Counted from the stretch's first letter, positions 25,097-35,886 are shown. The stretch: DNA of 64,000 nucleotides from Candidatus Omnitrophota bacterium (GCA_030695925.1 JAUYOH010000148.1:1-64000); one strand, 5' to 3'. The notes: generated from the sequence alone by a model not told the origin. Numbers and translations: made by a program.

Positions 25097-26514
25097 GCGT
25101 CATTGAGAGCGTAAGATATATACTGCCTGAGATTATCCTGACAGGATTCGCGCTGGCATCGTTGATACTCGGGCTATTCATAAAGAAAAAAGGGTTCCTC
25201 GGGGCGCTCTGCCTCGCCGGGATACTGCTTGCGGTCCTGTCTTTACAAGAGAGCTATAAAGCGGCCTCACCCCTGTTCTCCGGAATGCTCCTTAACGATT
25301 CCTTCTCGGAATTCTTCAAAGAGATCTCCCTTCTCGTCGCGGGTCTTATAATCCTCATCTCCATGGGATACAGGCCTTTCTCGGGCGAGGACTCGGGAGA
25401 ATATTATTTCCTGCTTCTGACGGTCGCTGTCGCGATGATGTTCGCCGTCTCCTCAAATAACCTTATAATGATATACATAGCGCTTGAGGCCGTCTCTCTT
25501 ATATCGTACATACTTGTCGGTTTCCTGAAGCGGGATGTCCTCTCAAGCGAGGGGGCGTTAAAATACTTTCTATTCGGCGCGCTATCCACCGGCATCATGC
25601 TTTATGGAATATCCTTTATCTACGGCCTGTTCGGGACGACGGATCTATCGGCCATCTCTGCGGCTCTGGAGGCAGGTGATGTAAATAACTTTACGGCATT
25701 TATATCGCTCGTGCTGATACTGGCGGGCCTCTGTTTCAAATGCGCTCTCGTGCCTTTCCATATGTGGGTGCCGGACGCCTATCAGGGAGCGCCTACGCCG
25801 ATTGCGGCGTTCATCTCGGTCGGGCCCAAGGCGATAGGCTTCGCAATATTGATCAGGATATTCTTAAAGAATTTCTTTCCGTTGTTCCCCAACTGGGTGG
25901 ACATCATCACCGTCATATCCATATTCACGATGACCGCCGGAAACCTAATCGCCATCTCTCAGGACAATATAAAACGGATGCTCGGTTATTCTTCTATCGC
26001 GCAGGCGGGATATATATTGATAGGTTTTGCGGTCGGCACACCGCTGGGAGTGGAAGGCAGTTTACTCTATATCCTTGCCTATGTCCTTATGAACCTCGGG
26101 GCTTTCGGCTGTGTGGTCCTTGTCTCGAATTCCATAAAAAGCGACGAGATCAAAGATTACGCCGGCCTCTATAAAAAAGACCCCGCGATAGCGTTTATGC
26201 TGACGATCTTCCTCCTCTCGCTTGCCGGAATACCTCCGCTTGCGGGATTCCTCGGGAAATTTTTAGTCTTCGCCGCGGCTATCGAATCAAGATTTATCCT
26301 CCTTGCGGTCGCCGGAGTTATAAATAGTGTGGTAGCGCTATACTATTACGTGAGAGTCGTAAAATTCATGTATCTGGACGAGCCGAGGACATTCGAGGCG
26401 CAACCCAGGCCCATCTCTCTACAAATCGCCTTGATAGTGGCATTGGCAGGAATTCTTATCGTCGGCCTATTCCCGCTGCCATTCTTAGACTGGATAGCGG
26501 CATCGCTTCTTTAA
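25093..26514 (+). CDS. nuoN: NADH-quinone oxidoreductase subunit N
   Basis: A 473-residue antiporter-like subunit. The start is TTG at 25093, overlapping the nuoM stop as TTGA. Seen are YIALEAVSLISYILVGFLKRD, KCALVPFHMWVPDAYQGAPTPIAAFISVGPKAIGF and DNIKRMLGYSSIAQAGYILIG. It is the last nuo gene; nuoE, nuoF and nuoG are absent. A 39-nt AT-rich gap separates it from the ATP synthase genes. Confidence 0.96.
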   Translation: MSVIESVRYILPEIILTGFALASLILGLFIKKKGFLGALCLAGILLAVLSLQESYKAASPLFSGMLLNDSFSEFFKEISLLVAGLIILISMGYRPFSGEDSGEYYFLLLTVAVAMMFAVSSNNLIMIYIALEAVSLISYILVGFLKRDVLSSEGALKYFLFGALSTGIMLYGISFIYGLFGTTDLSAISAALEAGDVNNFTAFISLVLILAGLCFKCALVPFHMWVPDAYQGAPTPIAAFISVGPKAIGFAILIRIFLKNFFPLFPNWVDIITVISIFTMTAGNLIAISQDNIKRMLGYSSIAQAGYILIGFAVGTPLGVEGSLLYILAYVLMNLGAFGCVVLVSNSIKSDEIKDYAGLYKKDPAIAFMLTIFLLSLAGIPPLAGFLGKFLVFAAAIESRFILLAVAGVINSVVALYYYVRVVKFMYLDEPRTFEAQPRPISLQIALIVALAGILIVGLFPLPFLDWIAASLL

Positions 26515-26553
26515 GTTTATAGATTGAATTGAATAAAAATTTCGTGATATAAT

Positions 26554-26802
26554 ATGTCCCCAACGGATAAAAAGAAGGCGGAATTTTACAAGGTGGCTAA
26601 GATCTGGGGGCTCGTCTCTTTTATCCCCGTGGTTCTGGCCGCCGGCCCGATAGCGGGATATTTCTTCGGCGAGTATCTAGAAAGGAAATTCGGGTTCGCG
26701 CCTTACATATCTATGTTCTTTGTCGCGATAGGGTTTATAGCCGGCGCCAGAGAGGTAGTCAGGATATTAAGACTTATAAACAAGTCGGACAGGGAATCTT
26801 AA
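26554..26802 (+). CDS. AtpZ/AtpI family ATP synthase assembly protein
   Basis: An 82-residue protein with two membrane helices separated by a short loop (GPIAGYFFGEYLERKFG), typical of the F0F1-ATPase subunit AtpZ family located first in atp operons. It probably helps c-ring assembly or ion uptake with AtpI. TATAAT directly abuts the ATG, with TTGAAT 18 nt upstream. If this is a promoter, the transcript would be leaderless or would serve downstream genes; read-through from nuo is equally possible. Confidence 0.85.
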   Translation: MSPTDKKKAEFYKVAKIWGLVSFIPVVLAAGPIAGYFFGEYLERKFGFAPYISMFFVAIGFIAGAREVVRILRLINKSDRES

Positions 26803-27147
26803 ATGGATGAAGCGTTAAAGAGAGTGATAAATTTGATTGCGCTCACGGTGGCGGTAGCGTCGGTCGTGCTTATCGCCATGGGTAGATTGAGTTGGGCTAC
26901 CGGCCTCTTAATCTCGACCGCATGGTCAATAATCAACTTCCTGCTTCTGATGAACATCTTCGGGATAGCGATGCTTCAAAAATCCAGGAAAGTACTTCTC
27001 GCGGTCCTCCTTATTAAATTCCCGATCCTGTATCTGATAGGGTATTTGATCCTGTCCTCAAAACTATTTCCGCTGTCAAGTATCCTTACCGGCTTAATTA
27101 CATTGATCATTCTCGGAGTAGTGACCATATGGCCGAAGCAGACGTAA
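26803..27147 (+). CDS. atpI: ATP synthase subunit I (AtpI-like)
   Basis: A 114-residue protein with four hydrophobic helices, in the position and size of AtpI, a chaperone for c-ring assembly. Sequence identity with known AtpI is low by eye, so the call rests largely on context and topology. It begins immediately after the AtpZ stop and overlaps atpB by 19 nt. Confidence 0.75.
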   Translation: MDEALKRVINLIALTVAVASVVLIAMGRLSWATGLLISTAWSIINFLLLMNIFGIAMLQKSRKVLLAVLLIKFPILYLIGYLILSSKLFPLSSILTGLITLIILGVVTIWPKQT

Positions 27148-27878
27148 TTCGACAAGAGCTCCCTAATCTGGTAACGTTTCTTGCTGAGAAACTTGAAGGA
27201 ACACCGGCCGCCCATTTCCTGCATATCTGGGAGAACGTCATATTCTCGCTTATCATCGTCTGTATCATCTCTTTGGTCGCGTATCTCGCGTCCCGCAAGA
27301 GCACTCTGATCCCGAATAGACTGCAGGCCTTCGTCGAGATCATCGTGGGCGGGCTCGATGACTTTGTATGCGGTATCCTTGGGCCGAAAGGAAGTAAATA
27401 TACGCCTTTCATCGGGACACTCTTTATTTACATACTCGTTATGAACCTTTTCGGCATAGTTCCTTTTATGAAATCCTCAACCTCAAGTTTATCCACGACC
27501 GCGGCGCTTGCGATCTGCGTATTTTTCTACCTCCAATATACCGGGATTAAAGAAATGGGGCCGCTCGGCTATCTGGACCATCTTATGGGAAACCCACGAG
27601 GGATAATCGCGTTCAGCGTATTTATCCCCATAATCCTGTTTGTCATACATATCATCACGGAACTCGTAAGGCCGCTTAGTTTGACATTGCGTCTCGGAAG
27701 CAATATACTGGCTGAAGATAAACTGCTCGCGGTATCGGCGGGTTTCGGTATCGGCGGGGTACCTCTATTGTTATTCAGTATGTTACTTATGATTTTGTCG
27801 GGACTGATACAGGCTGTCGTATTCAGCCTCTTGAGCACGGTGTATTTCGCTCTCGCATTGACACATGAGGAAAAATAA
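27129..27878 (+). CDS. atpB: ATP synthase subunit a
   Basis: The 249-residue stator channel subunit of F0. The essential Arg lies in helix 4, in ITELVRPLSLTLRLGSNILAEDKL, and the C-terminal helix is present (GLIQAVVFSLLSTVYFALALTHEE). It works against the c-ring to pass protons. It is followed by a 50-nt gap with a hairpin and a very strong SD for atpE. Confidence 0.96.
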   Translation: MAEADVIRQELPNLVTFLAEKLEGTPAAHFLHIWENVIFSLIIVCIISLVAYLASRKSTLIPNRLQAFVEIIVGGLDDFVCGILGPKGSKYTPFIGTLFIYILVMNLFGIVPFMKSSTSSLSTTAALAICVFFYLQYTGIKEMGPLGYLDHLMGNPRGIIAFSVFIPIILFVIHIITELVRPLSLTLRLGSNILAEDKLLAVSAGFGIGGVPLLLFSMLLMILSGLIQAVVFSLLSTVYFALALTHEEK

Positions 27879-27885
27879 TAGTAAC

Positions 27886-27923
27886 TTCCTCTTAGGAAAA
27901 GAGGAATAGCTCTGAAAGGAGGT
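27886..27923 (+). promoter_or_regulatory. Hairpin plus strong ribosome binding site before atpE
   Basis: TTCCTCTT-AGGAA-AAGAGGAA (27886-27906) forms an 8-bp hairpin, followed by AAAGGAGGT (27915-27923), 5 nt before the atpE ATG. A strong translation signal fits the need for many c subunits per complex. The hairpin may also mark an RNA processing point (inference). Confidence 0.6.
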
Positions 27924-27928
27924 AACAA

Positions 27929-28159
27929 ATGGATTACAAAGTGGCGCTTTCGGTCTTTCTTCCATTGAGTGTTGCGATAGCGGCATTCGGCTCGGCGCTG
28001 GCCCTCGGCAGGGCTGTGACCGCGGCTATGGAAGCGACGGCAAGGCAGCCTGAGGCATCTATGAAGATACTCATCAATATGATAGCGGGCTGCGCGCTGA
28101 TCGAGGCCCTGACGATCTACGCGCTTGTGTTCGGGTTTTCGTTGATGGGAAAAATATAA
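27929..28159 (+). CDS. atpE: ATP synthase subunit c
   Basis: A 76-residue hairpin of two helices joined by the polar loop ARQPEA. The ion-carrying Glu is in CALIEALTIYALV. The Gln in helix 1 and the Ser/Thr after Glu that mark sodium-binding rings (as in Ilyobacter) are replaced by Leu and Ala-Leu, so proton coupling is expected. Confidence 0.95.
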   Translation: MDYKVALSVFLPLSVAIAAFGSALALGRAVTAAMEATARQPEASMKILINMIAGCALIEALTIYALVFGFSLMGKI

Positions 28160-28167
28160 ATATAGAC

Positions 28168-28246
28168 GTCATTCCCGAAATCTTTTGTCGGGAATCCAGA
28201 AACGCAAAATTGGTGTCTGGATTGTCCGATTAAATCGGACAATGAC
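28168..28246. repeat. 79-bp nested inverted repeat between atpE and atpF
   Basis: Outer arms GTCATT and AATGAC, inner arms ATCCAGA and TCTGGAT, and two small hairpins (ATTCCCGA/TCGGGAAT and GTCCGATT/AATCGGAC). This is the layout of a small non-autonomous (MITE/REP-like) element. It fills nearly all of the gap before atpF, which has no clear SD. Confidence 0.75.
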
Positions 28247-28257
28247 AATGGAAAATT

Positions 28258-28752
28258 ATGGACTTATTAAAGCAGTTCAGCACAAGCGAGATATTCGCGC
28301 AGATAGTCGGCTTCCTTCTTCTCCTCTTTCTCCTGCGCGCCTTCGCGTGGAAGAAACTTCTTAAGCTCTTGGACGACAGGCGCGAGAGGATCGCTTCGGA
28401 GTTTAAGAAGATAGAGGCGACGCAGGCCGAGATCGCTAAATTAAGGGCGGAATACGACAAAAAGTTAAGCGATATCGATGAGACCTCAAGGACAAAGATA
28501 CAGGAAGCGATGGCGCGCGCGAAACAACTCGCCGAGGAAGTAAGAGAATCATCGCAGCACCAGGCACGCAAGATACTCGAGAAGGCCGAGGAGAGCATAG
28601 GGATCGAGCTTGCCAAAGCGAAAGAAGAACTGAAGAATAAAGTGATCGATTTGACCATCAATACGACCGAAAAGATAATAAAAGAAAAATTGACCGAAGA
28701 AAAAGACAGGAAACTTGTCTCGGAATTCATCGAGGAGATAGACAAGGCGTGA
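28258..28752 (+). CDS. atpF: ATP synthase subunit b
   Basis: A 164-residue peripheral stalk subunit: one N-terminal membrane helix (about residues 12-30) then a long charged helix (ERIASEFKKIEATQAEIAKLRAEYDKKL...). The stop overlaps the atpH GTG start (GTGA). The 79-bp repeat lies directly upstream. Confidence 0.94.
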   Translation: MDLLKQFSTSEIFAQIVGFLLLLFLLRAFAWKKLLKLLDDRRERIASEFKKIEATQAEIAKLRAEYDKKLSDIDETSRTKIQEAMARAKQLAEEVRESSQHQARKILEKAEESIGIELAKAKEELKNKVIDLTINTTEKIIKEKLTEEKDRKLVSEFIEEIDKA

Positions 28753-29297
28753 AAGATAAGGCGGCAGCCAGGAGATACGCCGAAGGGTTCCTGGGTTTCG
28801 CGAAAGAGACTATCGGCCTTGAAAAGGGCTTTAATGAACTGGCGCTTGCGGTCCAAATAATAGCCGCCAACCCCGACTTAAAAAAACTTCTGGTGAGCGC
28901 CGAGATCTCTGAGCCGCAAAAATACGAAGTCGTCGACAATGTCTTCGCAAAAGATATCTCGGAGCAGACGAGAGAATTCTTTAAACTGCTGATACATAAA
29001 AAGCGCGTCGAGGATATCTACGATATCGCGGACCACGCCAAGGCCCTCTTCTGGCGAGCGCGCGGGATCGAGAAAGCCCTGATAACGTCGGCGACCAAGT
29101 TAAATAAAGAGACGATGGGCATCATAAAAGATAAACTTGAGAAAAAATCCGGAAAGCGGCTGGAGCTGGAAGCGCGTATAGACCCCGGCCTGATAGGCGG
29201 CATACGGGCGCAGATAGGGAATCTCGTCATAGACGGCTCTGTAAAGAGAAAACTCGCGCAATTAAAAGAATATTTGATGGAGATCGAGGTCGGTTAA
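28749..29297 (+). CDS. atpH: ATP synthase subunit delta
   Basis: The 182-residue subunit joins the peripheral stalk to the top of F1. It starts with GTG at 28749 ([13 protein letters not shown] is the family N-terminal helix). The C-terminal [35 protein letters not shown] is diagnostic. It is followed 1 nt later by atpA. Confidence 0.95.
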   Translation: MKDKAAARRYAEGFLGFAKETIGLEKGFNELALAVQIIAANPDLKKLLVSAEISEPQKYEVVDNVFAKDISEQTREFFKLLIHKKRVEDIYDIADHAKALFWRARGIEKALITSATKLNKETMGIIKDKLEKKSGKRLELEARIDPGLIGGIRAQIGNLVIDGSVKRKLAQLKEYLMEIEVG

Positions 29298-29298
29298 A

Positions 29299-30834
29299 AT
29301 GGCTCTAAGGCCCGAAGAAGTAACTTCTGTAATAAAAAAAGAACTTGAGAAATACAAGTCAAAACTGAAGATGGAATCTGTCGGAAACATCCTCCAGGTC
29401 GGTGACGGCATAGCGCGCGCCTACGGGCTCGATGATGTCATGGTGGGCGAACTTGTCGAACTGCCGGGAAATGTCATGGGGATGGCCCTTAACCTTGAGG
29501 AAGACAATGTCGGCATCGTGATCTTCGGTTCGGATGAGAACATAAAAGACGGCGACCTCGTCAAGAGGACCGGCAAGGTAGCGCAGGTGCCGGTCGGAAA
29601 AGCCCTGCTCGGCCGCGTCGTGGATACCCTCGGAAATCCTGTTGACGGCAAAGGGCTTATAGCCGCCGATAAATACCGGCCGATGGAAAGCGGCGCCCCT
29701 AACGTCATCCACCGCCAGCCGGTCAAGGAACCTCTGCAGACCGGCATCAAGGCCATCGACTCGATGATACCGATAGGCCGCGGACAGCGGGAACTTATCA
29801 TTGCCGACAGGCAGACCGGAAAGACCGCCATCGCTATCGACACGATAATCAACCAAAAAGACAAGGACCTCTACTGTATATACGTCGCGGTAGGCCAAAA
29901 ACTTTCCAATATAGTCGCGGTGGTCGAGACGCTGGAACGATATGGCGCGATGGAATATACGATAGTCGTCAGCGCCCCTGCCGAGGCGCCGGCAGCCCTG
30001 CAATATCTGGCGCCCTACGCGGGATGCGCGATGGGCGAGGAGTTCATGTATAACGGAAAACACGCGCTGGTGGTCTACGATGACCTTTCAAAACACGCTC
30101 AGGCATACCGGCAAATTTCGCTTCTCTTAAGGCGTCCGCCCGGAAGAGAGGCATATCCGGGAGATGTATTCTATCTTCACTCGCGGCTGCTCGAACGCGC
30201 CGCGAAACTCTCGGACGCTCTCGGCGCGGGCTCCCTGACGGCGCTACCCTTTATCGAGACGCAGGCTGGGGATATAACAAGTTATATCCCGACAAACGTG
30301 ATATCGATAACGGACGGCCAGATATATTTAGAAGCTGATATGTTCCACGCGGGTGTGCGCCCGGCGATCAACGTCGGCCTCTCGGTATCGCGCGTCGGGG
30401 GAAAAGCGCAGACCAAAGCGATGAAACATATCGCCGGAAGGTTAAGGCTCGACCTCGCGCAATACCGGGAACTCGCGGCCTTCGCCCAGTTCGGCTCAGA
30501 ACTGGATAAGACGACACAGGCGCAGTTGACCCGCGGCGAGAGGATGACCGAGATATTAAAACAGGGGCAATACGAGCCCCTTCCCCTCTCAAAGCAGGTG
30601 ATGATAATCTACGCCGGTACGCACGGTTTCCTGGACAACCTGCATCTGGATTGGCTAAAGGAATTCGAGAGCGGTTTCTACGCGTATATGAGCGAAAACT
30701 ATCCGCACATAGAGCACGAGATAGACTCAAAGAAAGAGATAAGCGAGGCGCTCTCAAAGGAACTGGACAAAGCGATCGCGGAATTCAAGAAGATATTTGT
30801 GGAGCCGTTGACAAAAGATGCTATTATCACTTAG
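29299..30834 (+). CDS. atpA: ATP synthase subunit alpha
   Basis: The 511-residue non-catalytic F1 subunit. Walker A is [12 protein letters not shown] and the signature [14 protein letters not shown] is present. The N-terminal beta-barrel, the nucleotide-binding domain and the C-terminal helical domain are all complete. It overlaps atpG by 17 nt. Confidence 0.98.
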   Translation: MALRPEEVTSVIKKELEKYKSKLKMESVGNILQVGDGIARAYGLDDVMVGELVELPGNVMGMALNLEEDNVGIVIFGSDENIKDGDLVKRTGKVAQVPVGKALLGRVVDTLGNPVDGKGLIAADKYRPMESGAPNVIHRQPVKEPLQTGIKAIDSMIPIGRGQRELIIADRQTGKTAIAIDTIINQKDKDLYCIYVAVGQKLSNIVAVVETLERYGAMEYTIVVSAPAEAPAALQYLAPYAGCAMGEEFMYNGKHALVVYDDLSKHAQAYRQISLLLRRPPGREAYPGDVFYLHSRLLERAAKLSDALGAGSLTALPFIETQAGDITSYIPTNVISITDGQIYLEADMFHAGVRPAINVGLSVSRVGGKAQTKAMKHIAGRLRLDLAQYRELAAFAQFGSELDKTTQAQLTRGERMTEILKQGQYEPLPLSKQVMIIYAGTHGFLDNLHLDWLKEFESGFYAYMSENYPHIEHEIDSKKEISEALSKELDKAIAEFKKIFVEPLTKDAIIT

Positions 30835-31675
30835 GCAGATAAAAAGAAGGATACGCAGCGTAGACAGCACAAAGAAGATAACCCGCGCGATGCAGATGGT
30901 CTCGACGGCGAAACTGAAGCATGCGCAGGATATGCTCTTTGCCGGAAAACCCTATTATTTCAAGATGGACGCGCTCCTTAAAAAACTGCTCGCGAGCGCC
31001 AAGACAGCCACGCATCCGCTTCTGGAAGAAAGGCCGGTCAAGAACAATTTCACCCTTTGCGTCGTAACCTCGGACAGCGGCCTCTGCAGCACGTATAACG
31101 ACAATATCATCCGCATAGCGGAGGGTTTCATAAACAAACACGGCGCGGAAAACACAAGATTGATCACGATAGGCAAAAAGGGATTCAGTTATTTTAAGAA
31201 ACGTAAAATTAAGATAACGCACGCGTATTTAGGCCTGCAGGGGCGTTACTCAAACGAGATCGCCGAAGAGGTCATCAAGACCGTCGTCAACGCCTTCCTC
31301 TCGAAAGAAACGGACGAGGTCCATATAGCCCATACGCATTTCGATGCTACATTAAAGTACAGGCCGGAACTGCAGAAACTTTTGAACATAGATCGGGTCG
31401 CGGAAGAACGCGAAGTCGATTATATACTTGAGCCGAGCGCCGAGAAGATCCTCGAGGAGCTTATCCCCGCGTATATCTCGGCAAAAGTAAAAGGTATACT
31501 TCTCGATGCCTTCACCTCTGAACATTCGCAAAGGATGATAGCGATGAAGTCGGCGACCGATAACGCGGTCGAACTGATAGACAACCTCACTTTATTAAGA
31601 AACAAGGCGCGGCAGGCGGCTATCACGGCAGAGATAATCGAGGTTTCCTCAGCCGCGGAAGCACTGAAAGGATAA
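30818..31675 (+). CDS. atpG: ATP synthase subunit gamma
   Basis: The 285-residue rotor shaft of F1. The N-terminal helix ([30 protein letters not shown]) and the C-terminal helix ([41 protein letters not shown]) form the coiled coil; [10 protein letters not shown] is the family motif region. It starts inside atpA, 3 nt before atpD. Confidence 0.97.
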   Translation: MLLSLRQIKRRIRSVDSTKKITRAMQMVSTAKLKHAQDMLFAGKPYYFKMDALLKKLLASAKTATHPLLEERPVKNNFTLCVVTSDSGLCSTYNDNIIRIAEGFINKHGAENTRLITIGKKGFSYFKKRKIKITHAYLGLQGRYSNEIAEEVIKTVVNAFLSKETDEVHIAHTHFDATLKYRPELQKLLNIDRVAEEREVDYILEPSAEKILEELIPAYISAKVKGILLDAFTSEHSQRMIAMKSATDNAVELIDNLTLLRNKARQAAITAEIIEVSSAAEALKG

Positions 31676-33088
<1,413 letters not shown>

Positions 33089-33094
33089 GGCCAA

Positions 33095-33370
33095 ATGACA
33101 GGTAAAACATTCAAAGTAAGCGTCATTACGCCTCGGCATATCGTCTACGATGGCCAGGCATCTTCTCTGATAGCGCCTGCCGAACTCGGTTATCTTGGCG
33201 TATTGGTAAACCATGCGCCTCTAATCGCCAACCTCGTCCCCGGCAAAATCACCGTCAGGGACCCGTCTGACAGGACAAGGATCTTTCGTTCTCCGGGAAA
33301 GGGAATCATTGAAGTACTTGAGAATAACGTCAACATCTTGATTGATTCTATAGAAAAAACCGACTTATAA
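33095..33370 (+). CDS. atpC: ATP synthase subunit epsilon, beta-sandwich domain only
   Basis: A 91-residue protein with the N-terminal epsilon fold (VSVITPRHIVYDGQASSLIAPAELGYLGVLVNHAPLIANL). The C-terminal two-helix domain, which inhibits ATP hydrolysis in many bacteria (usual total length about 130-140), is absent. The frame ends cleanly and the antiporter gene follows after 1 nt, so this is a natural short form and not an obvious frameshift. Confidence 0.93.
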   Translation: MTGKTFKVSVITPRHIVYDGQASSLIAPAELGYLGVLVNHAPLIANLVPGKITVRDPSDRTRIFRSPGKGIIEVLENNVNILIDSIEKTDL

Positions 33371-33371
33371 A

Positions 33372-34607
33372 ATGACATTTCTATTACAACTCCTCATTGC
33401 GGTAAGTATAATAATCACGGCAGCGAAACTCGCCGGAAGCCTAAGCGCGGCTGTGGGACAGCCGCCTGTCTTGGGTAAGATATTGGTGGGATTAGTGCTC
33501 GGGCCCAGTCTTCTTAATATGCTCGGTTGGCCCATATTCCAGCCGCAGGCAGCCGAGATAGCGCCGCAATTAGGGCAGATCATACACTACCTTGCGGAAA
33601 TAGGCGTCATACTCCTTATGTTCATCGCGGGACTGGAGACCGATATAAAAGGCGTCTTAAAAGTCGGCAATAACGCTTTTTGGACGGCTGCCGGCGGCGT
33701 CATACTTCCTATGGGTGCGGGAACATGGTTTTCGTATTTTATGGGCTTCCCTCTCAGAGAATCGATATTTATCGGGACGATACTTACCGCGACGTCGGTA
33801 TCCATCACGGCGCAGACCTTGATGGAACTGGGCACCTTAAAGTCGAAAGAGGGTTCGACCATCCTTGGGGCTGCCGTGATTGACGATGTGATGGGGATCA
33901 TCGTCTTATCCCTCGTTGTCGCCTTTTCTCTTAATCCGCCTTCAGCTTCAACGGCTTCTTCGGCAAACTTCTCATCGATAATAATATTACTGGCTCAGAT
34001 CGCCCTCTTCTTTGTTATCTCGATATTCATAGGCTTTAAGTTCTTTGACCCTATCCTGAAATACGCGGAGAAGCTTACGGCAAGCAAGGCGCTATTCGCG
34101 ATGGTCTTGGTCCTCTGTTTTATGTACGCGTGGGCCGCCGAATTCTTGGGAAAGGTAGCTGCGATCACCGGTTCCTATATAGCGGGCGTCTTGCTTACAA
34201 GGACCAAATATTTCAAGCAGATAGCGGAGGAGGCAAAGACCTTTGCCTATCCATTCTTTGTGCCGATATTCTTAATAGATATCGGCCTGCGCGCGAACGC
34301 GCGTGAATTAGGCGCGAACATCATCTTTACCGTAGTGATAATCCTTATTGCTATCGTCACTAAGGTCTTTGGATGCGCGGCTGGTTCGCTCGCGACAGGA
34401 TTTAACATGAAGGAATCCACTCGCGTAGGCATCGGGATGATATCACGGGGAGAGGTTGGACTCATCATCGCAAGTTACGGTTTGACGCACGCTGTCATAA
34501 ACCGGGATATATTCTCGGCCATGATACTGATGGTGCTTGTGACTACCCTCATAACCCCCATATTATTGAGGTTCGTCTTTCCCAAGAAGCAACTTCTTGA
34601 AGTTTAA
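33372..34607 (+). CDS. CPA2-family cation/proton antiporter
   Basis: The 411-residue membrane protein has about 12-13 helices. It shows the CPA2 pattern: PPVLGKILVGLVLGPSLL, GVILLMFIAGLETD, and the paired Asp in LGAAVIDDVMGIIVLS (electrogenic DD type). No RCK/TrkA domain follows, unlike KefB/KefC. It probably exchanges Na+ or K+ for protons. It lies 1 nt after atpC, suggesting co-expression with ATP synthase and a role linked to ion gradients. Its stop is 2 bp from the convergent pyrE stop, with no terminator visible. Confidence 0.9.
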   Translation: MTFLLQLLIAVSIIITAAKLAGSLSAAVGQPPVLGKILVGLVLGPSLLNMLGWPIFQPQAAEIAPQLGQIIHYLAEIGVILLMFIAGLETDIKGVLKVGNNAFWTAAGGVILPMGAGTWFSYFMGFPLRESIFIGTILTATSVSITAQTLMELGTLKSKEGSTILGAAVIDDVMGIIVLSLVVAFSLNPPSASTASSANFSSIIILLAQIALFFVISIFIGFKFFDPILKYAEKLTASKALFAMVLVLCFMYAWAAEFLGKVAAITGSYIAGVLLTRTKYFKQIAEEAKTFAYPFFVPIFLIDIGLRANARELGANIIFTVVIILIAIVTKVFGCAAGSLATGFNMKESTRVGIGMISRGEVGLIIASYGLTHAVINRDIFSAMILMVLVTTLITPILLRFVFPKKQLLEV

Positions 34608-34609
34608 CT

Positions 34610-35161
34610 CTATTTCCTGCTTCCCGGTTTAACGATGGGTATGCCATTTTTGCAGAGAGGGCATTTTTCTGCTTGGTAGGTCTTTATATTTAATTTCGCG
34701 AGGGATTTGAAAGGGATTCCGAACTTTGCCTTGCCGTTGGACCTGTCTATTATGGCGCCTACGCCTACAACTTTGGCGCCGAGTGACTTGCCCATCTCGA
34801 CTACTTCCTTTGCCGAGCCGCCGGTCGTAGTCACATCCTCAACGACTAAGATCTTCTCGCCGCGATTTAATCTAAACCCGCGTCTTAGGGCCATCTTCCC
34901 CTCTTCCCTTTCGGAAAAGATCCCTTTTGCGCCAAGCGCGCGCGCGACTTCATACGCCGCCGTGATACCCCCTATCGCGGGCCCTATTACCACATCTATT
35001 TTTTTGCCGTGGAATTTCTTCGCCAGTTCGCCGCATAATTTAGCCGCGACTTTTGGGTCTTCGAGGACAAGCGCGCATTGCAGGTAATATTCGCTGTGAA
35101 GGCCGCTTGATAATTTGAAGTGCCCCTTATGATACGCGCCGCATTCCCTGAAGATCTTCAT
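34610..35161 (-). CDS. pyrE: Orotate phosphoribosyltransferase
   Basis: Converts orotate and PRPP to OMP. It has ECGAYHKGHFKLSSGLHSEYYLQC (family N-terminus) and the PRPP loop ILVVEDVTTTGGSA. The ORF track begins at 35326, but those residues overlap pyrF out of frame; ATG at 35161 has SD AGGAAG 5 nt upstream, just after the pyrF stop, and gives 183 residues. The C-terminus holds a CPLCKNG motif, seen in some bacterial PyrE. It is the last gene of the pyr operon. Confidence 0.95.
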   Translation of the reverse strand: MKIFRECGAYHKGHFKLSSGLHSEYYLQCALVLEDPKVAAKLCGELAKKFHGKKIDVVIGPAIGGITAAYEVARALGAKGIFSEREEGKMALRRGFRLNRGEKILVVEDVTTTGGSAKEVVEMGKSLGAKVVGVGAIIDRSNGKAKFGIPFKSLAKLNIKTYQAEKCPLCKNGIPIVKPGSRK

Positions 35162-35175
35162 TACGGCTTCCTGTT

Positions 35176-35886
35176 TCAAATCTCCATTTCCTCCAGGATT
35201 TTTTTCGCTGCTTCCGCAGGATCGTCGGCTTCTATTATAGGCCGGCCGACAACGATGTAATCCGCGCCGGATTTTATCGCCGAGGACGGTGTCGCAATTC
35301 TTTTCTGGTCGCCTTTCGCGGCCCACTCAGGCCGAACGCCGGGCGTCACTACGATAAAATCCTTACCTAATTTCTTCCGAATGGCGCCTGTCTCCTGCGG
35401 GGAAGCTACTACTCCGTCCAACCCCGCGTCTCTGGCCATCGTAGCGAGATTTAAGACTTCCTCCTCGACGCTCTTTTCTATCCCGACCTCGTTAATCGCT
35501 TTCTGATCCATGCTTGTCAGAATCGTGACTCCCAAGATCTTTGGTCTCTCCGAGAGGCCTTTGACCGCCTCGGCTGCTTTTCTCATCATCTCTGAGCCGC
35601 CGAGCGTATGCACATTTAAGATAAAGACGCCTAAATCCGATGCGGACTTTACGGCGGAAGTGACGGTATTCGGTATATCGTGGAATTTCAAGTCCAAAAA
35701 CACTTTGCCTCCTTTATCTTTGACCATCTTGACCGCGGCAGGGCCATATAAGGTAAAAAGCCCAAGGCCGACTTTAAATATCTTGACTGCCGGAATAAGT
35801 TTATCTGCAAGGGCCTTGGCTTCATCAAGCGACTTTACGTCAAGTGCGACTATCAATCTTTCGTTTGCCGCTAAACCTTTAGGCAT
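35176..35886 (-). CDS. pyrF: Orotidine 5'-phosphate decarboxylase
   Basis: The 236-residue TIM-barrel enzyme makes UMP from OMP. The catalytic DLKFHDIPNTV (Asp-x-Lys-x-x-Asp) is intact, and the phosphate-binding end VVTPGVRPEWAAKGDQKR and DYIVVGRPI are typical of the group I family. It overlaps pyrD by 16 nt. Confidence 0.97.
   Translation of the reverse strand: MPKGLAANERLIVALDVKSLDEAKALADKLIPAVKIFKVGLGLFTLYGPAAVKMVKDKGGKVFLDLKFHDIPNTVTSAVKSASDLGVFILNVHTLGGSEMMRKAAEAVKGLSERPKILGVTILTSMDQKAINEVGIEKSVEEEVLNLATMARDAGLDGVVASPQETGAIRKKLGKDFIVVTPGVRPEWAAKGDQKRIATPSSAIKSGADYIVVGRPIIEADDPAEAAKKILEEMEI

Noticed and set aside
27929-28159. Sodium-driven ATP synthase c-ring
   Set aside because: The Gln in helix 1 and the Ser/Thr next to the key Glu are replaced by Leu and Ala-Leu, so the sodium motif is absent.
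28230-28856. 208-residue minus-strand ORF opposite atpF and atpH
   Set aside because: Ser/Phe-rich antisense shadow of strongly conserved genes.
29359-30063. 234-residue minus-strand ORF opposite atpA
   Set aside because: Antisense shadow created by the codon bias of atpA; no recognisable motif.
34600-34615. Bidirectional terminator between the antiporter gene and pyrE
   Set aside because: Only 2 bp separate the stops and no hairpin with a T-run is visible.
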